DNA from: an uncultured Faecalicoccus sp.
GTDB lineage: Bacteria > Bacillota_I > Bacilli_A > Erysipelotrichales > Erysipelotrichaceae
Direction of reading: 5' to 3'
DNA: 23,631 bases
Assembly: GCA_902497095.1 (NCBI GenBank)
Contig: CABVDD010000033.1
Span: 1-23,631, forward strand
The position numbers and the translations under genes are program-made. Shown one piece after another: positions 6,604 through 14,523 of the stretch; the first letter of the stretch is position 1, and each line of letters starts with the position of its first letter. The notes under the pieces were generated by a model. That model searched no databases, was not told the origin of the DNA, and saw only the letters and a list, made by a program, of their open reading frames with translations.

Positions 6604-8343
6604 ATGAAGCGAAAAGAAATCAAACAAAAGGCAAAGATTGTGATGAAACGACATTATGGCTTATTGATTGTTATTAGCTTGTTATCGGTTCTTTTAGCTG
6701 GTGAGCTGGCAAGTATGTTTAGTGCTGTGCAGACAAGCAATGATACAACGGCCTTGCCATCGCAATTAAGTGCCAATGAAGTGTTAAAAAATCTGGTTGA
6801 AGAAAACTTAGATGCAGGAAAATTAAAAGCTCATCAGATACAACAAGAAGAAATACGATCCCATTCAAGTGCTGTTTTTGGTAGAACTAACGGTGTGATA
6901 GCGGCCGTGGTCAATGCGATCAGTTCCGGATCCATTTATATAACATTAACTGCTGGAATTCATACTATAATTGGTTCCGAAAGTCTTTCGGTTTGGTGCA
7001 TGGTATTTTTAGTAATGGCCTTTTTCTTTTTGGGATGGTGTTATATTCAGAATATTTTTGCGATCATTGCTCAAAGGATGATTTTAGAAGCCAGAACGTA
7101 TAAATACGTGGCTTTAGATCGTTTCTTGTTCTTGATTCGGGTACATAAATGGTGTCATGTAGCCTGGGTGCGCTTTGTTGAATATGTATATAGAACTTTA
7201 TGGGCCTTTACGATCATCGGTGCAGTGATCAAGCACTATTCGTATTATATGATTCCTTATATTCTGGCCGAAAATCCGACTTTAAAAGCTAATGAGACTA
7301 TTCAATTATCCAAACAGATGATGTATGGACATAAATGGGAATGTTGTAAATTAGAACTATCTTTTCTAGGTTGGAAACTATTATCGGTAATGACCTTGGG
7401 TTTTGTTGGTATTTTTTATGTTTCCCCTTATAAAGCCTGTACCATGGCAGAATACTATGTTTATGTGCGTCAATGTATTTTGAAAGTAGATCCATCCTAT
7501 AAAAATCTTTTAAAAGATGATTATCTGTATAAAGTTGCTACACCTTCTCTTTTACAGCAAGCATATCCAGAAGGTATACGCATGCACCAAAAACCAAAGC
7601 CTTTATGTGGGGTACGTGGCTTTATGGCCAACTGGTTTGGAATTTTACTAAAAAATGGAAAAGAAGAAAGAGAATATGAAAGAGAAAATCATAGATTTTT
7701 AAGATATGAACTTTTAAAAAGAGAAATTCAGGGAATGCAGTATCCTACCAGGTTGTTTCATATATCAGATATAAAAAAGAGAAGCCGTCTTGCCGTATTA
7801 GATCCTTTACGAGATTACAGTATCTGGTCTTTGATCATGATGTTTTTCATTTTTTCTTGTATGGGATGGCTTTGGGAAGTCAGCTTACATCTAATTACTG
7901 ATGGTTCTATTGTCAATCGAGGAGCATTATATGGACCTTGGCTGCCGATTTATGGCTTTGGTGGTATATTGATATTAACTTTATTAAAGAAGTTTAGAAC
8001 CAATCCGGCCTTGACATTTGTGTTGATTTTGATCGTATGTGGAATTTTGGAATACAATACATCTTATGTCATGGAATTGAATACAGGGTTAAAATGGTGG
8101 GATTATACAGGATATTTTTTAAATGTGAATGGTCGTATCTGTGCTGAGGGACTATTGTTGTTTGGAGTCGGCGGCATGGCCTTTATTTATATATTGGCGC
8201 CTGTTTTTGATGACTGGATTCAAAAAATCAGGCCGCATATATTAAAAATAATTTGCAGTATATTGTTGTTTGTGTTTGTCTGTGATAGTGTTTACTCACA
8301 TTTTGAACCCAATGAGGGTGAAGGAATCACGGAATATAAGTAG
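6604..8343 (+). CDS. Membrane protein: DUF975 domain fused to a CmpB-like 'putative ABC transporter permease' domain
   Basis: A 579-residue integral membrane protein of unknown function. Residues 1-300 resemble DUF975: a basic N-terminus (MKRKEIKQKAKIVMKRHYG), a first membrane helix at about 18-34, a soluble segment at 40-95, then several helices between 97 and 285. A charged linker (about 300-400) leads to a second module at about 405-565. Its motifs GWLWE, NRGALYGPWLPIYGFG and WWDYTGYF are characteristic of the PF06541 (CmpB, formerly DUF1113) family. Despite its name, that family has no demonstrated transport role. The start at 6604 is set by AAAGGG at 6590-6595 and by the promoter just upstream. 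The SMR exporter follows 11 bases later, so the two probably form an operon. Confidence 0.78.
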   Translation: MKRKEIKQKAKIVMKRHYGLLIVISLLSVLLAGELASMFSAVQTSNDTTALPSQLSANEVLKNLVEENLDAGKLKAHQIQQEEIRSHSSAVFGRTNGVIAAVVNAISSGSIYITLTAGIHTIIGSESLSVWCMVFLVMAFFFLGWCYIQNIFAIIAQRMILEARTYKYVALDRFLFLIRVHKWCHVAWVRFVEYVYRTLWAFTIIGAVIKHYSYYMIPYILAENPTLKANETIQLSKQMMYGHKWECCKLELSFLGWKLLSVMTLGFVGIFYVSPYKACTMAEYYVYVRQCILKVDPSYKNLLKDDYLYKVATPSLLQQAYPEGIRMHQKPKPLCGVRGFMANWFGILLKNGKEEREYERENHRFLRYELLKREIQGMQYPTRLFHISDIKKRSRLAVLDPLRDYSIWSLIMMFFIFSCMGWLWEVSLHLITDGSIVNRGALYGPWLPIYGFGGILILTLLKKFRTNPALTFVLILIVCGILEYNTSYVMELNTGLKWWDYTGYFLNVNGRICAEGLLLFGVGGMAFIYILAPVFDDWIQKIRPHILKIICSILLFVFVCDSVYSHFEPNEGEGITEYK

Positions 8344-8354
8344 GAGTGTTTGTT

Positions 8355-8681
8355 GTGGAATATTTATTGTTAGGTGTTGCGATAGTCTTTGAGATCATGG
8401 CCAGCTCCATGTTACAGTCATCAGCTGGATTTACTAAATTTTGGCCGTCTTTAGCTTGTATTATTTTTTATTCTATCTGCTTTTTTGCCTTTTCTAAAGC
8501 ATTGCTTAAAATTAATCTGGGAATTGCATATGCGACGTGGTGCGCGGTTGGCATTGTGGCTACAACCGCCATTTCGATCCTTATTTTTCATCAGAAGATG
8601 AGTGGAATAGGATTTTTAGGCATTCTTTTGATCGTGGTTGGTTGTGTGTTATTGAACCTGTATGGAAATCCGCACGGATAA
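8355..8681 (+). CDS. Small multidrug resistance (SMR) family transporter
   Basis: A 108-residue protein with four hydrophobic helices, the normal size for the SMR family (EmrE, QacC, Gdx). These are dual-topology dimers that exchange protons for cationic drugs or guanidinium compounds. The membrane glutamate that binds substrate and proton is at position 13 (VAIVFEIMASS). The helix-3 signature AYATWCAVGIV matches the YAIW..GVGIV pattern of EmrE-like members more than Gdx. I use the GTG at 8355 because AGGAG (8342-8346) lies eight bases upstream; the GTG at 8346 overlaps that site. There is only one SMR gene, so it would act as a homodimer. It follows the DUF975/CmpB gene closely, and no strong terminator separates it from rpsF. 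Confidence 0.85.
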   Translation: MEYLLLGVAIVFEIMASSMLQSSAGFTKFWPSLACIIFYSICFFAFSKALLKINLGIAYATWCAVGIVATTAISILIFHQKMSGIGFLGILLIVVGCVLLNLYGNPHG

Positions 8682-8703
8682 AGAGAATTTCCCGATATTT
8701 TGC

Positions 8704-8732
8704 TTGCATGTGCTTTAGGGGCATGCTATTAT
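8704..8732 (+). promoter_or_regulatory. Promoter of the rpsF-ssb-rpsR operon
   Basis: TTGCAT (8704-8709) is followed after 17 bases by TATTAT (8727-8732), with an extended -10 TGC directly before it (8724-8726). Transcription is expected to start near 8739, leaving a leader of about 60 bases before rpsF. Confidence 0.72.
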
Positions 8733-8738
8733 TACAAA

Positions 8739-8800
8739 GCAAGTTTGTGCTTGCCCTGTATCTGTTTGAAGATACCATAGTCCAAAGGGAGGTGTACAGA
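8739..8800 (+). promoter_or_regulatory. Structured 5' leader of rpsF, candidate S6:S18 autoregulatory site
   Basis: The leader holds a hairpin GTATCT (8758-8763) with AGATAC (8770-8775) around a six-base loop. It also has a possible outer pairing of CCCT (8754-8757) with AGGG (8786-8789). The outer pairing would hide the Shine-Dalgarno sequence AAAGGGAGG (8784-8792). In many bacteria the S6:S18 complex binds a structured motif in the rpsF leader and represses translation. The position and form fit, but I cannot confirm the conserved motif by eye. Confidence 0.45.
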
Positions 8801-9094
8801 ATGAAAAAATACGAAATCATGTACATTGTAAACGCATCTTTAGATGAAGAACAGTTCAAGGCTGTTCAGGATCGTCTACACGCTACAATTACTTCTAACG
8901 AAGGTACGATCGACAAGGTAGATGACTGGGGAATCAAAGATTTTGCGTACGAAATTGATCACATGAAAAAAGGTCACTATGTCGTAATCAATGTAACTTG
9001 TGGAAATGAAGGGATTTTTGAATTCCAACGTTTAGCACGTATCAGCAACAACGTTATTCGTATCATGGTCGTTAAGACACAAGACGAAGAATAA
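8801..9094 (+). CDS. rpsF: 30S ribosomal protein S6
   Basis: A 97-residue protein with the full S6 fold. It begins MKKYEIMYIVNASLDEEQ, and has the central WGIKDFAYEIDHMKKGHYVV strand-helix region and the RISNNVIRIMVVK C-terminal strand. S6 binds 16S rRNA in the platform of the small subunit together with S18, which is encoded two genes downstream. The ATG at 8801 follows AAAGGGAGG with an eight-base spacer. An open frame reaching back to 8537 is not real, because it runs through the promoter, leader and SMR gene. The order rpsF-ssb-rpsR is that of Bacillus. Confidence 0.97.
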   Translation: MKKYEIMYIVNASLDEEQFKAVQDRLHATITSNEGTIDKVDDWGIKDFAYEIDHMKKGHYVVINVTCGNEGIFEFQRLARISNNVIRIMVVKTQDEE

Positions 9095-9108
9095 AAGAGG
9101 ATATAGAT

Positions 9109-9600
9109 ATGATCAACCGTGTCATATTAGTAGGAAGATTGACAAAAGATCCAGAATTAAGAAAAACGCAGAGTGGAACAAGTGTTGTTAGTTTTTCATT
9201 GGCTGTCAATCGTCGTGTACAGACACCAGGACAGCCAGATGCGGATTTCATCAATTGTGTAGCTTGGAATCGTTTAGCGGATCTGATGTGTCAATATCTT
9301 CATCGAGGTTCTTTGATTGGCGTGGAAGGGCGTATCCAGACACGCAATTATGAAAACAATCAGGGACAAAGAGTATATGTAACAGAAGTGGTTGCAGACA
9401 ATGTTCAGTTCTTGGAACCGAAAAATACGCAGCATACACAAGCTAACACTTATGGTGCTAATACATATGCGCAACCGCAGGCAGCTATGGATCCATATGG
9501 ACAGGCGGCATCTTCTATGCCGAATGCACAAGATCCATTTGGCGCTGATTTTGATGCAAGTGATACACTAGATATTTCTAGTGATGATTTACCATTCTAA
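9109..9600 (+). CDS. ssb: Single-stranded DNA-binding protein
   Basis: A 163-residue SSB. Residues 1-105 form the OB fold (start MINRVILVGRLTKDPELRKT, then VAWNRLADLMCQYLHRGSL and VEGRIQTRNYENNQGQRVYVTEVVADNVQFLE). A flexible segment rich in Gln, Ala and Tyr follows, ending in the acidic tip DDLPF that recruits replication and repair proteins. It coats single-stranded DNA as a tetramer. AAAGAGG lies eight bases before the ATG. Its place between the genes for S6 and S18 is the standard Bacillota arrangement. Confidence 0.97.
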   Translation: MINRVILVGRLTKDPELRKTQSGTSVVSFSLAVNRRVQTPGQPDADFINCVAWNRLADLMCQYLHRGSLIGVEGRIQTRNYENNQGQRVYVTEVVADNVQFLEPKNTQHTQANTYGANTYAQPQAAMDPYGQAASSMPNAQDPFGADFDASDTLDISSDDLPF

Positions 9601-9617
9601 TAGAAAGGAAATGAGTT

Positions 9618-9848
9618 ATGGCTTTTAAGAAACAACGCATGGGTCGTAAAAAAGTTTGTTATTTCACAAAAAACAAAATTAAAGAAATCGACTATAAAGA
9701 TGTTGAATTGTTAAAACGTTTTATCAACGCAAACGGAAAAATCATTCCTAGACGTGTAACAGGAACACGTGCCAAATATCAAAGAATGTTGGCTACAGCT
9801 ATCAAACGTGCACGTCAGATGGCTTTATTACCATATGTAGTTGACTAA
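9618..9848 (+). CDS. rpsR: 30S ribosomal protein S18
   Basis: A 76-residue protein, typical length for S18. It has the conserved region KVCYFTKNKIKEIDYKDVELL, then the RNA-binding core IPRRVTGTRAKYQRMLATAIKRARQMALLPY. It pairs with S6 on the platform of the 30S subunit. AAAGGAA lies upstream of the ATG. Its stop codon is the first part of the stem of the operon terminator. Confidence 0.97.
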   Translation: MAFKKQRMGRKKVCYFTKNKIKEIDYKDVELLKRFINANGKIIPRRVTGTRAKYQRMLATAIKRARQMALLPYVVD

Positions 9849-9873
9849 GGACTTGTTTAAAGTCCTTTTTTTT
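9847..9873 (+). terminator. Terminator of the rpsF-ssb-rpsR operon
   Basis: AAGGACTT (9847-9854) pairs with AAGTCCTT (9860-9867) around a five-base loop, and a run of eight T's spans 9866-9873. The last two bases of the rpsR stop codon form the base of the stem. Confidence 0.9.
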
Positions 9874-9888
9874 ATTGCCAGAATAGAT

Positions 9889-9902
9889 TAAAATAGGCTA
9901 TA
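9889..9902 (+). promoter_or_regulatory. -10 element placed for leaderless transcription of the DUF2232 gene
   Basis: TAAAAT at 9889-9894 puts the expected transcription start at 9901-9902, which is the ATG itself. No proper Shine-Dalgarno site exists before the ATG; only AGG occurs at 9895-9897. No good -35 is seen 16-18 bases upstream, where the terminator T-run lies. A TTGCCA at 9875-9880 is only eight bases from the -10. Confidence 0.45.
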
Positions 9903-10771
9903 TGAAAACTTCATCAATTACAAAAGGGGCCATGTGTGTCGCACTGTATGGCTTACTTCTACTTTTAAATCAACAAACTGGAATGATGATTGAAGCTAGC
10001 TTAAGTTGGGTTTTTATAATGCCTATCTTATTATATAGTGCTTCTCAAGGCATTCGAGCCGGATTTGTTACGGCCATATCTATGGGATTTTTGAGCTTTT
10101 TATTTGGCTCTTTTACCACCTGGTTTTATAGCTGGAGCGCTCTTTTGATTGGCTATGTCTATGGCGTTGGCGTGTATAAACAATTTAAACATCGAACGAA
10201 TTTTTTCATTTGTTTTGTATTCTCAACAATTTCTTATGTGGCAATGGTCTATATTTGGGCTGCTTTATTTGGATTAGATATGCATGCTGATTTTAAAGCG
10301 CTCTCTTCATGGATACCTTTTATTGATTTTCAGGCGTTTTGTGCTTTATTTGTTTTATTTATGGGCTTTCTTCAGGCACTTTGTGTACATCTATTAGCTA
10401 TTTTGTTATGTAATCGTCTTCATATTCCTATACGAAATATAGGGTCTTTAAAAGATATTCAGGGAAATTCTGCTTTTGGTATGGCAAGTATTGGAATCTG
10501 GCTGTTGTTCTTTTTTGGACAAAATGTGTTAGAATATCCTATATGGCAAACAGGTTTGCAGATCTTCTTTTTTGCCGATTGTATGTTGTTAAGCTTTTTT
10601 GGAGCCATTGTTTTGATGGATTATGGCATTCAAAAAAATATCAAAAAGTTTAGTTTCTTTGCGGTCTTTGGGGCCGTGATTCCCGTTGTTAATTTGGTTT
10701 GGATTTTTTTAGGCGAACTGGATTGTCTTTTCGCAATTCGTAAGAACTGGGATTTGAGAGGTTTATCATGA
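9902..10771 (+). CDS. DUF2232 (YybS-like) membrane protein
   Basis: A 289-residue integral membrane protein with about eight hydrophobic segments. It starts with the TKGAMCVALYGLLLLL stretch that resembles the T-x-GA-x-x-A-L-Y start of the DUF2232/YybS family. It lies directly before gdpP and overlaps it by four bases (ATGA), as yybS precedes yybT in Bacillus. The molecular function is unknown; the conserved neighbourhood suggests a link to c-di-AMP turnover or the cell envelope. The ATG at 9902 keeps the conserved N-terminus. The next in-frame ATG (9932) is only two bases from a GGGG run and would cut the motif. See the promoter entry for the lack of a leader. Confidence 0.85.
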   Translation: MKTSSITKGAMCVALYGLLLLLNQQTGMMIEASLSWVFIMPILLYSASQGIRAGFVTAISMGFLSFLFGSFTTWFYSWSALLIGYVYGVGVYKQFKHRTNFFICFVFSTISYVAMVYIWAALFGLDMHADFKALSSWIPFIDFQAFCALFVLFMGFLQALCVHLLAILLCNRLHIPIRNIGSLKDIQGNSAFGMASIGIWLLFFFGQNVLEYPIWQTGLQIFFFADCMLLSFFGAIVLMDYGIQKNIKKFSFFAVFGAVIPVVNLVWIFLGELDCLFAIRKNWDLRGLS

Positions 10772-12741
10772 AACAGTTTCACAAATGGCGCTCTTTATTT
10801 ATCGCCGCAATTTTAATTTGGATCGTTTTAGAAATCATATCGATCATTAATGGTTACTATTTCAGTGCTGGTTTTTTATTGTTGCTGGTGCTGGTATTTG
10901 GTATTCCACTTTTAGGATTTATTAAAGATATTAATGATTATGGTGTAAAGACAGAAGTGGATATTTCCCGCGTTCTTGGAAAAGATGCTAAAGAAGCATT
11001 GTCTTTTGGCGGTGTAGGTATCTTAACATATAATAATGAATATATTGTTACGTGGGCTTCAGATTATTTTACCCAAAAAGGTATTGATCTGGTCAACAAG
11101 AAGCTGACAAGCTGGATTGAAAAGATTCGTGTTTTATTTGATGAAGATGTAGATGTGATCCGTGCCAAATATCAAGATACGGTTTATGAAATTACTCGAA
11201 AACAAGATTCACAACTTTTATTTGTCAAAGATATTACACAACTCGATGCTTTAGAACGAGAAGCAAATGAAAATCGTCTGGTTGTTGGTTTAGTGCAATT
11301 GGATAACTATATGGAATATCAGTCTTATGAAAACGAAGAATTGATGGCACATATCAATACCCAGCTGCGAAGCCCGATCGTTTCATGGGCACAGGACAAT
11401 GGAATTATGATTCGACGTTTGCGCAGTGATCGCTTTATCCTTGTCTTAAATCAGGAAATCTTTAGAAAAGTTCGCCAGCAGAATTTTTCGATTCTTCAAA
11501 TTATTAAAGATAAAGCTAACAATATAGGTGTCTCCATTACCTTAAGTATGAGTTTTGCTTATGGCACTAACGATTTTAAAATATTAGATACAACCATCAA
11601 TGAATTGATCGAACTGGCTCAATCTCGAGGCGGTGATCAGGCAGCTATCAAAGATGTAAATGGTTCTGTTGAATATGTAGGAGGAAACTCAGAAATGAGT
11701 TCGGCCCGCTCCAAAGTACGAGTTCGTATTCTTTCACAGACTTTGCAGGATGCAATGCGAGAAAGTAATGAAATTTATATTGCGGGTCATATCATGTCAG
11801 ATTTTGATTGTATGGGAGCCTGCTTGAGTATTTCAAGTTGGGCACGTACATTAAAGAAAAATGTTTATATAGTTTTAAAAGATGTTCCACGAGATGCGCA
11901 GCTTCAATCTGTAATGGACCATTACATTCGAGTGATCAAAGAAAGACATACATTTATTACGCCAGAACAAGCAGGAGAACAAATGGATTTTTCCAAAGAC
12001 TTGCTTGTGATGGTCGATCATGGCATACCAGCCATCAGCAGTGCCAAAGAGTTTATTGAAAAATGTCAGCGTGTCATCGTCATTGATCATCATCGAAGAA
12101 ATGAAAACTTTATTCGTCATGCGATTTTGACATACATTGAAAGCAGTGCTTCTTCTACATGCGAGCTGATCGTCGAGATGTTACAGAACATTCCTGATCA
12201 TGTTCCGATTTTTGAAGCGGAGGCAACAATTATGTATTTAGGTATTTTGGTGGATACGAATCGTTTTAAAATGCATACAGATGCCAGAACTTTTGAAGCA
12301 GCAGCCGCATTAAGTACATGGGGTGCCAATGTCAAGCTGGCTGAAAAGGCCCTGTGTGAAGACTATGCGCATTTTACTTTAAAGCACAGTCTGATTCAGT
12401 TGGCAAAACCATATATGGATCATTTTATGATCGTATGTGAAGAAAATAAAAAAGTGGATAAAACAACACTAGCGCAAGTAAGTGAAGCTTTGTTGTTGAT
12501 AAAAGGATGTACGGCAAGTTTTACAATTGCTCGAAGCAATGCCGAAGATGCACCTACTTGCTGCAGCGCCAGAAGCGATGGTACTTTTAATGTACAAAAG
12601 GTCATGGAAAAACTTTATGGAGGCGGTCATTTTAGTGCAGCGGCCTCATCAACTAAAGAATTAAGTCCACAAGAATATAAACAAGCATTATTAGAAATTA
12701 TCAAGGAGGAAACAAGTCATGAAAGTCATCTTGTTGAGTGA
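10768..12741 (+). CDS. gdpP: Cyclic-di-AMP phosphodiesterase GdpP
   Basis: A 657-residue GdpP/YybT protein that cleaves c-di-AMP to pApA, controlling potassium and osmolyte balance and wall stress responses. Domains in order: two membrane helices (about 10-52), a PAS-like domain (about 75-160), a degenerate GGDEF domain (about 170-305, with RSDRF where the active GGDEF would be) and a DHH/DHHA1 phosphodiesterase (about 335-640). Metal-binding motifs are visible: GHIMSDFDCMG (His341, Asp345, Asp347), VDHG (Asp418), IDHHRR (Asp440, His441, His442) and GILVDTNRF (Asp496). The DHHA1 glycine motif YGGGHFSAAAS is near the end. It looks intact. Four bases overlap with DUF2232 upstream and 23 with rplI downstream, so expression is coupled. 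Confidence 0.95.
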   Translation: MKQFHKWRSLFIAAILIWIVLEIISIINGYYFSAGFLLLLVLVFGIPLLGFIKDINDYGVKTEVDISRVLGKDAKEALSFGGVGILTYNNEYIVTWASDYFTQKGIDLVNKKLTSWIEKIRVLFDEDVDVIRAKYQDTVYEITRKQDSQLLFVKDITQLDALEREANENRLVVGLVQLDNYMEYQSYENEELMAHINTQLRSPIVSWAQDNGIMIRRLRSDRFILVLNQEIFRKVRQQNFSILQIIKDKANNIGVSITLSMSFAYGTNDFKILDTTINELIELAQSRGGDQAAIKDVNGSVEYVGGNSEMSSARSKVRVRILSQTLQDAMRESNEIYIAGHIMSDFDCMGACLSISSWARTLKKNVYIVLKDVPRDAQLQSVMDHYIRVIKERHTFITPEQAGEQMDFSKDLLVMVDHGIPAISSAKEFIEKCQRVIVIDHHRRNENFIRHAILTYIESSASSTCELIVEMLQNIPDHVPIFEAEATIMYLGILVDTNRFKMHTDARTFEAAAALSTWGANVKLAEKALCEDYAHFTLKHSLIQLAKPYMDHFMIVCEENKKVDKTTLAQVSEALLLIKGCTASFTIARSNAEDAPTCCSARSDGTFNVQKVMEKLYGGGHFSAAASSTKELSPQEYKQALLEIIKEETSHESHLVE

Positions 12742-13168
12742 TGTAAAAAAAGTAGGGAAGAAAGATGAAGTTGTAGAAGTCAGTGATGGATATGCCAGAA
12801 ATTTTTTGATCAAAAGAAAGCTGGCTGTTGCTTATACAAAAGGAAGCAGTAAGATTTTAGATGAACAGTTGGCGTTGAAAAAAGAACACGAGGCACAGTT
12901 AAAAAAAGAAGCAGAAGAACTTCAGAAAAAATTAGAAACGATGAAACTGGAATTTTCTTTAAGCGCTGGTAAAGAGGGACAAGTATTTGGATCAATTTCT
13001 ACAAAACAGATCCATCAAGCTTTACAGGAAAAAGGAATTGAAGTGGATAAACGAAAAATTAAATTGGATGTTCCAGTATCCAGCCTGGGTATGACAAATG
13101 TACAAGTGGATCTTTATAAGGGTCAAGTTATTGGAACGATTCATGTCCACGTTTCACAGAAAGGTTAA
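12719..13168 (+). CDS. rplI: 50S ribosomal protein L9
   Basis: A 149-residue L9 of normal length. It has the N-terminal rRNA-binding domain (MKVILLSDVKKVGKKDEVVEV, then DGYARNFLIKRKLA), a long charged helix (about 45-75) and a C-terminal domain (FGSISTKQIHQAL). The ATG at 12719 lies inside the end of gdpP, 23 bases overlapping. It is preceded by AAGGAGG at 12703-12709, a strong site with a nine-base spacer, so it can be translated independently of gdpP. Confidence 0.97.
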   Translation: MKVILLSDVKKVGKKDEVVEVSDGYARNFLIKRKLAVAYTKGSSKILDEQLALKKEHEAQLKKEAEELQKKLETMKLEFSLSAGKEGQVFGSISTKQIHQALQEKGIEVDKRKIKLDVPVSSLGMTNVQVDLYKGQVIGTIHVHVSQKG

Positions 13169-13170
13169 TT

Positions 13171-14523
13171 ATGGCAAGAGAACTGCCAAATTCAAAAACT
13201 TTAGAGCAGGCACTTCTGGGATCTTTAATGGTATATCCTTCTGTAATGCAGGAGTGTAATGATTTAGATTTACAGCCAGAAGAATTTTATCTTCCTTCGC
13301 ATCAACGTTTATTTGCTTGTATGCAGGAAATAGCTCGTAATGGTCAGCCTGTAGACCTTAATTTGATCATCACACGTTTAGCTGATAAAGAAGAGTTAGA
13401 CAGTGCAGGTGGAACAGATTATATTCTTTCTTTAGCGGACAGTGCAATCAGTAGTGCCAATACACGCAATTATATTGAATCTATCAAAAATACAGCGCAG
13501 TTACGACGATTGATCTTTGCGGCGGAAAAGATTTCTAATGAATCATATGATGCCAGTGAAGATATTGATACGATCTTAGATCAGGCTGAGCGTGGTATCA
13601 TGGATGTGACAAGACAAAGACGTGGTTCTGAATTTGAATCCTCGCAAACCGTCATACATCGTGTAATGGAACAGTTGATCGAATTACGTAGCAAAAAAGG
13701 AGTGACGGGTATCCGAACTGGTTATACCGACTTGGATCGAATCACAAATGGATTTCAACGTGGCGATCTTATTATTTTAGCGGCTCGTCCAGCTATGGGA
13801 AAAAGTGCCCTGGCTTTAAACTTTGCCAATGAAGTTGCCAAGTTAAATGAAGGTGCTGTAGCCATCTTTTCTTTGGAAATGCCAGCGGATTCTTTGATGA
13901 AGCGTTTATTAAGTTCCGAATCGCAAGTAGCTTCCAATAAACTGCGGGATGGCAAGCTGACGGATGCGGAAATGTCGCGTTTAAATTTCAGCGGTAGCCA
14001 GTTAGGTGAAAGAAATATTTTTATTGATGATACCAGTTCTATTAAAGTCTCACAAATTTTTTCAAAATGCAGAAAGCTCAAGACAGAATATAACAGTCTT
14101 TCTTTGGTTGTCATTGACTATTTGCAGTTGATTACAGGAACAAGAGCTGATTCCAGACAACAGGAAGTATCTGATATTTCTCGAAACTTAAAAATTCTTG
14201 CCAAAGAATTGGATTGTCCGGTCATCGCACTTTCTCAGTTGGCACGTAAAGTAGAAGAGCGTAATGATCATGAACCACAACTTTCAGATTTGCGAGAATC
14301 AGGTTCTATCGAACAGGATGCGGATATCGTCATGTTTATTTATCGTGAAGATTATTATAAAAAAGAACAGGACGATCAGGTTCCTGAAGATACATCGATC
14401 GTTGATCTATCGTTGGCAAAACATCGAAATGGAGCTTTGGGGAAAATAAAGCTTGTTTTTGAAAAAAATATTTCCCGTTTTACAAATTTTTCAAATCAAA
14501 GTGGGGATATTTATGAAGGTTGA
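13171..14523 (+). CDS. dnaB: Replicative DNA helicase
   Basis: A 450-residue DnaB-type hexameric helicase (named DnaC in Bacillus subtilis) that unwinds DNA at the fork, moving 5' to 3', and works with primase. The N-terminal domain (about 5-105) begins NSKTLEQALLGSLM. A linker helix follows, then the RecA-like domain from about 180 with Walker A ARPAMGKSA (205-213), SLEMP, Walker B VVIDYLQLI and the LRESGSIEQDADIVMF region. It starts two bases after the rplI stop, with AAAGG upstream. The order rplI-dnaB is that of Bacillus. Its end overlaps the next gene by 11 bases. Confidence 0.97.
   Translation: MARELPNSKTLEQALLGSLMVYPSVMQECNDLDLQPEEFYLPSHQRLFACMQEIARNGQPVDLNLIITRLADKEELDSAGGTDYILSLADSAISSANTRNYIESIKNTAQLRRLIFAAEKISNESYDASEDIDTILDQAERGIMDVTRQRRGSEFESSQTVIHRVMEQLIELRSKKGVTGIRTGYTDLDRITNGFQRGDLIILAARPAMGKSALALNFANEVAKLNEGAVAIFSLEMPADSLMKRLLSSESQVASNKLRDGKLTDAEMSRLNFSGSQLGERNIFIDDTSSIKVSQIFSKCRKLKTEYNSLSLVVIDYLQLITGTRADSRQQEVSDISRNLKILAKELDCPVIALSQLARKVEERNDHEPQLSDLRESGSIEQDADIVMFIYREDYYKKEQDDQVPEDTSIVDLSLAKHRNGALGKIKLVFEKNISRFTNFSNQSGDIYEG

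Noticed and set aside
8664..8693. GGAAAT/ATTTCC inverted repeat after the SMR gene as a terminator
   Set aside because: Only six pairs around a 17-base loop, no GC-rich stem and no T-run after it. Read-through into rpsF seems likely.
8537..8800. N-terminal extension of S6 in frame back to 8537
   Set aside because: It runs through the SMR gene, the rpsF promoter and the leader. The 97-residue form matches S6 and has a strong ribosome site.
9922..9934. Alternative start of the DUF2232 gene at the ATG at 9932 behind AAAAGGGG
   Set aside because: The spacer is only two bases, and the start would remove the conserved T-x-GA segment of the family.
13755..14114. 119-codon open frame on the minus strand within dnaB
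   Set aside because: It lies wholly inside a well-conserved gene, shows no family resemblance and no ribosome site. The same holds for the other antisense frames inside the atp genes and gdpP.
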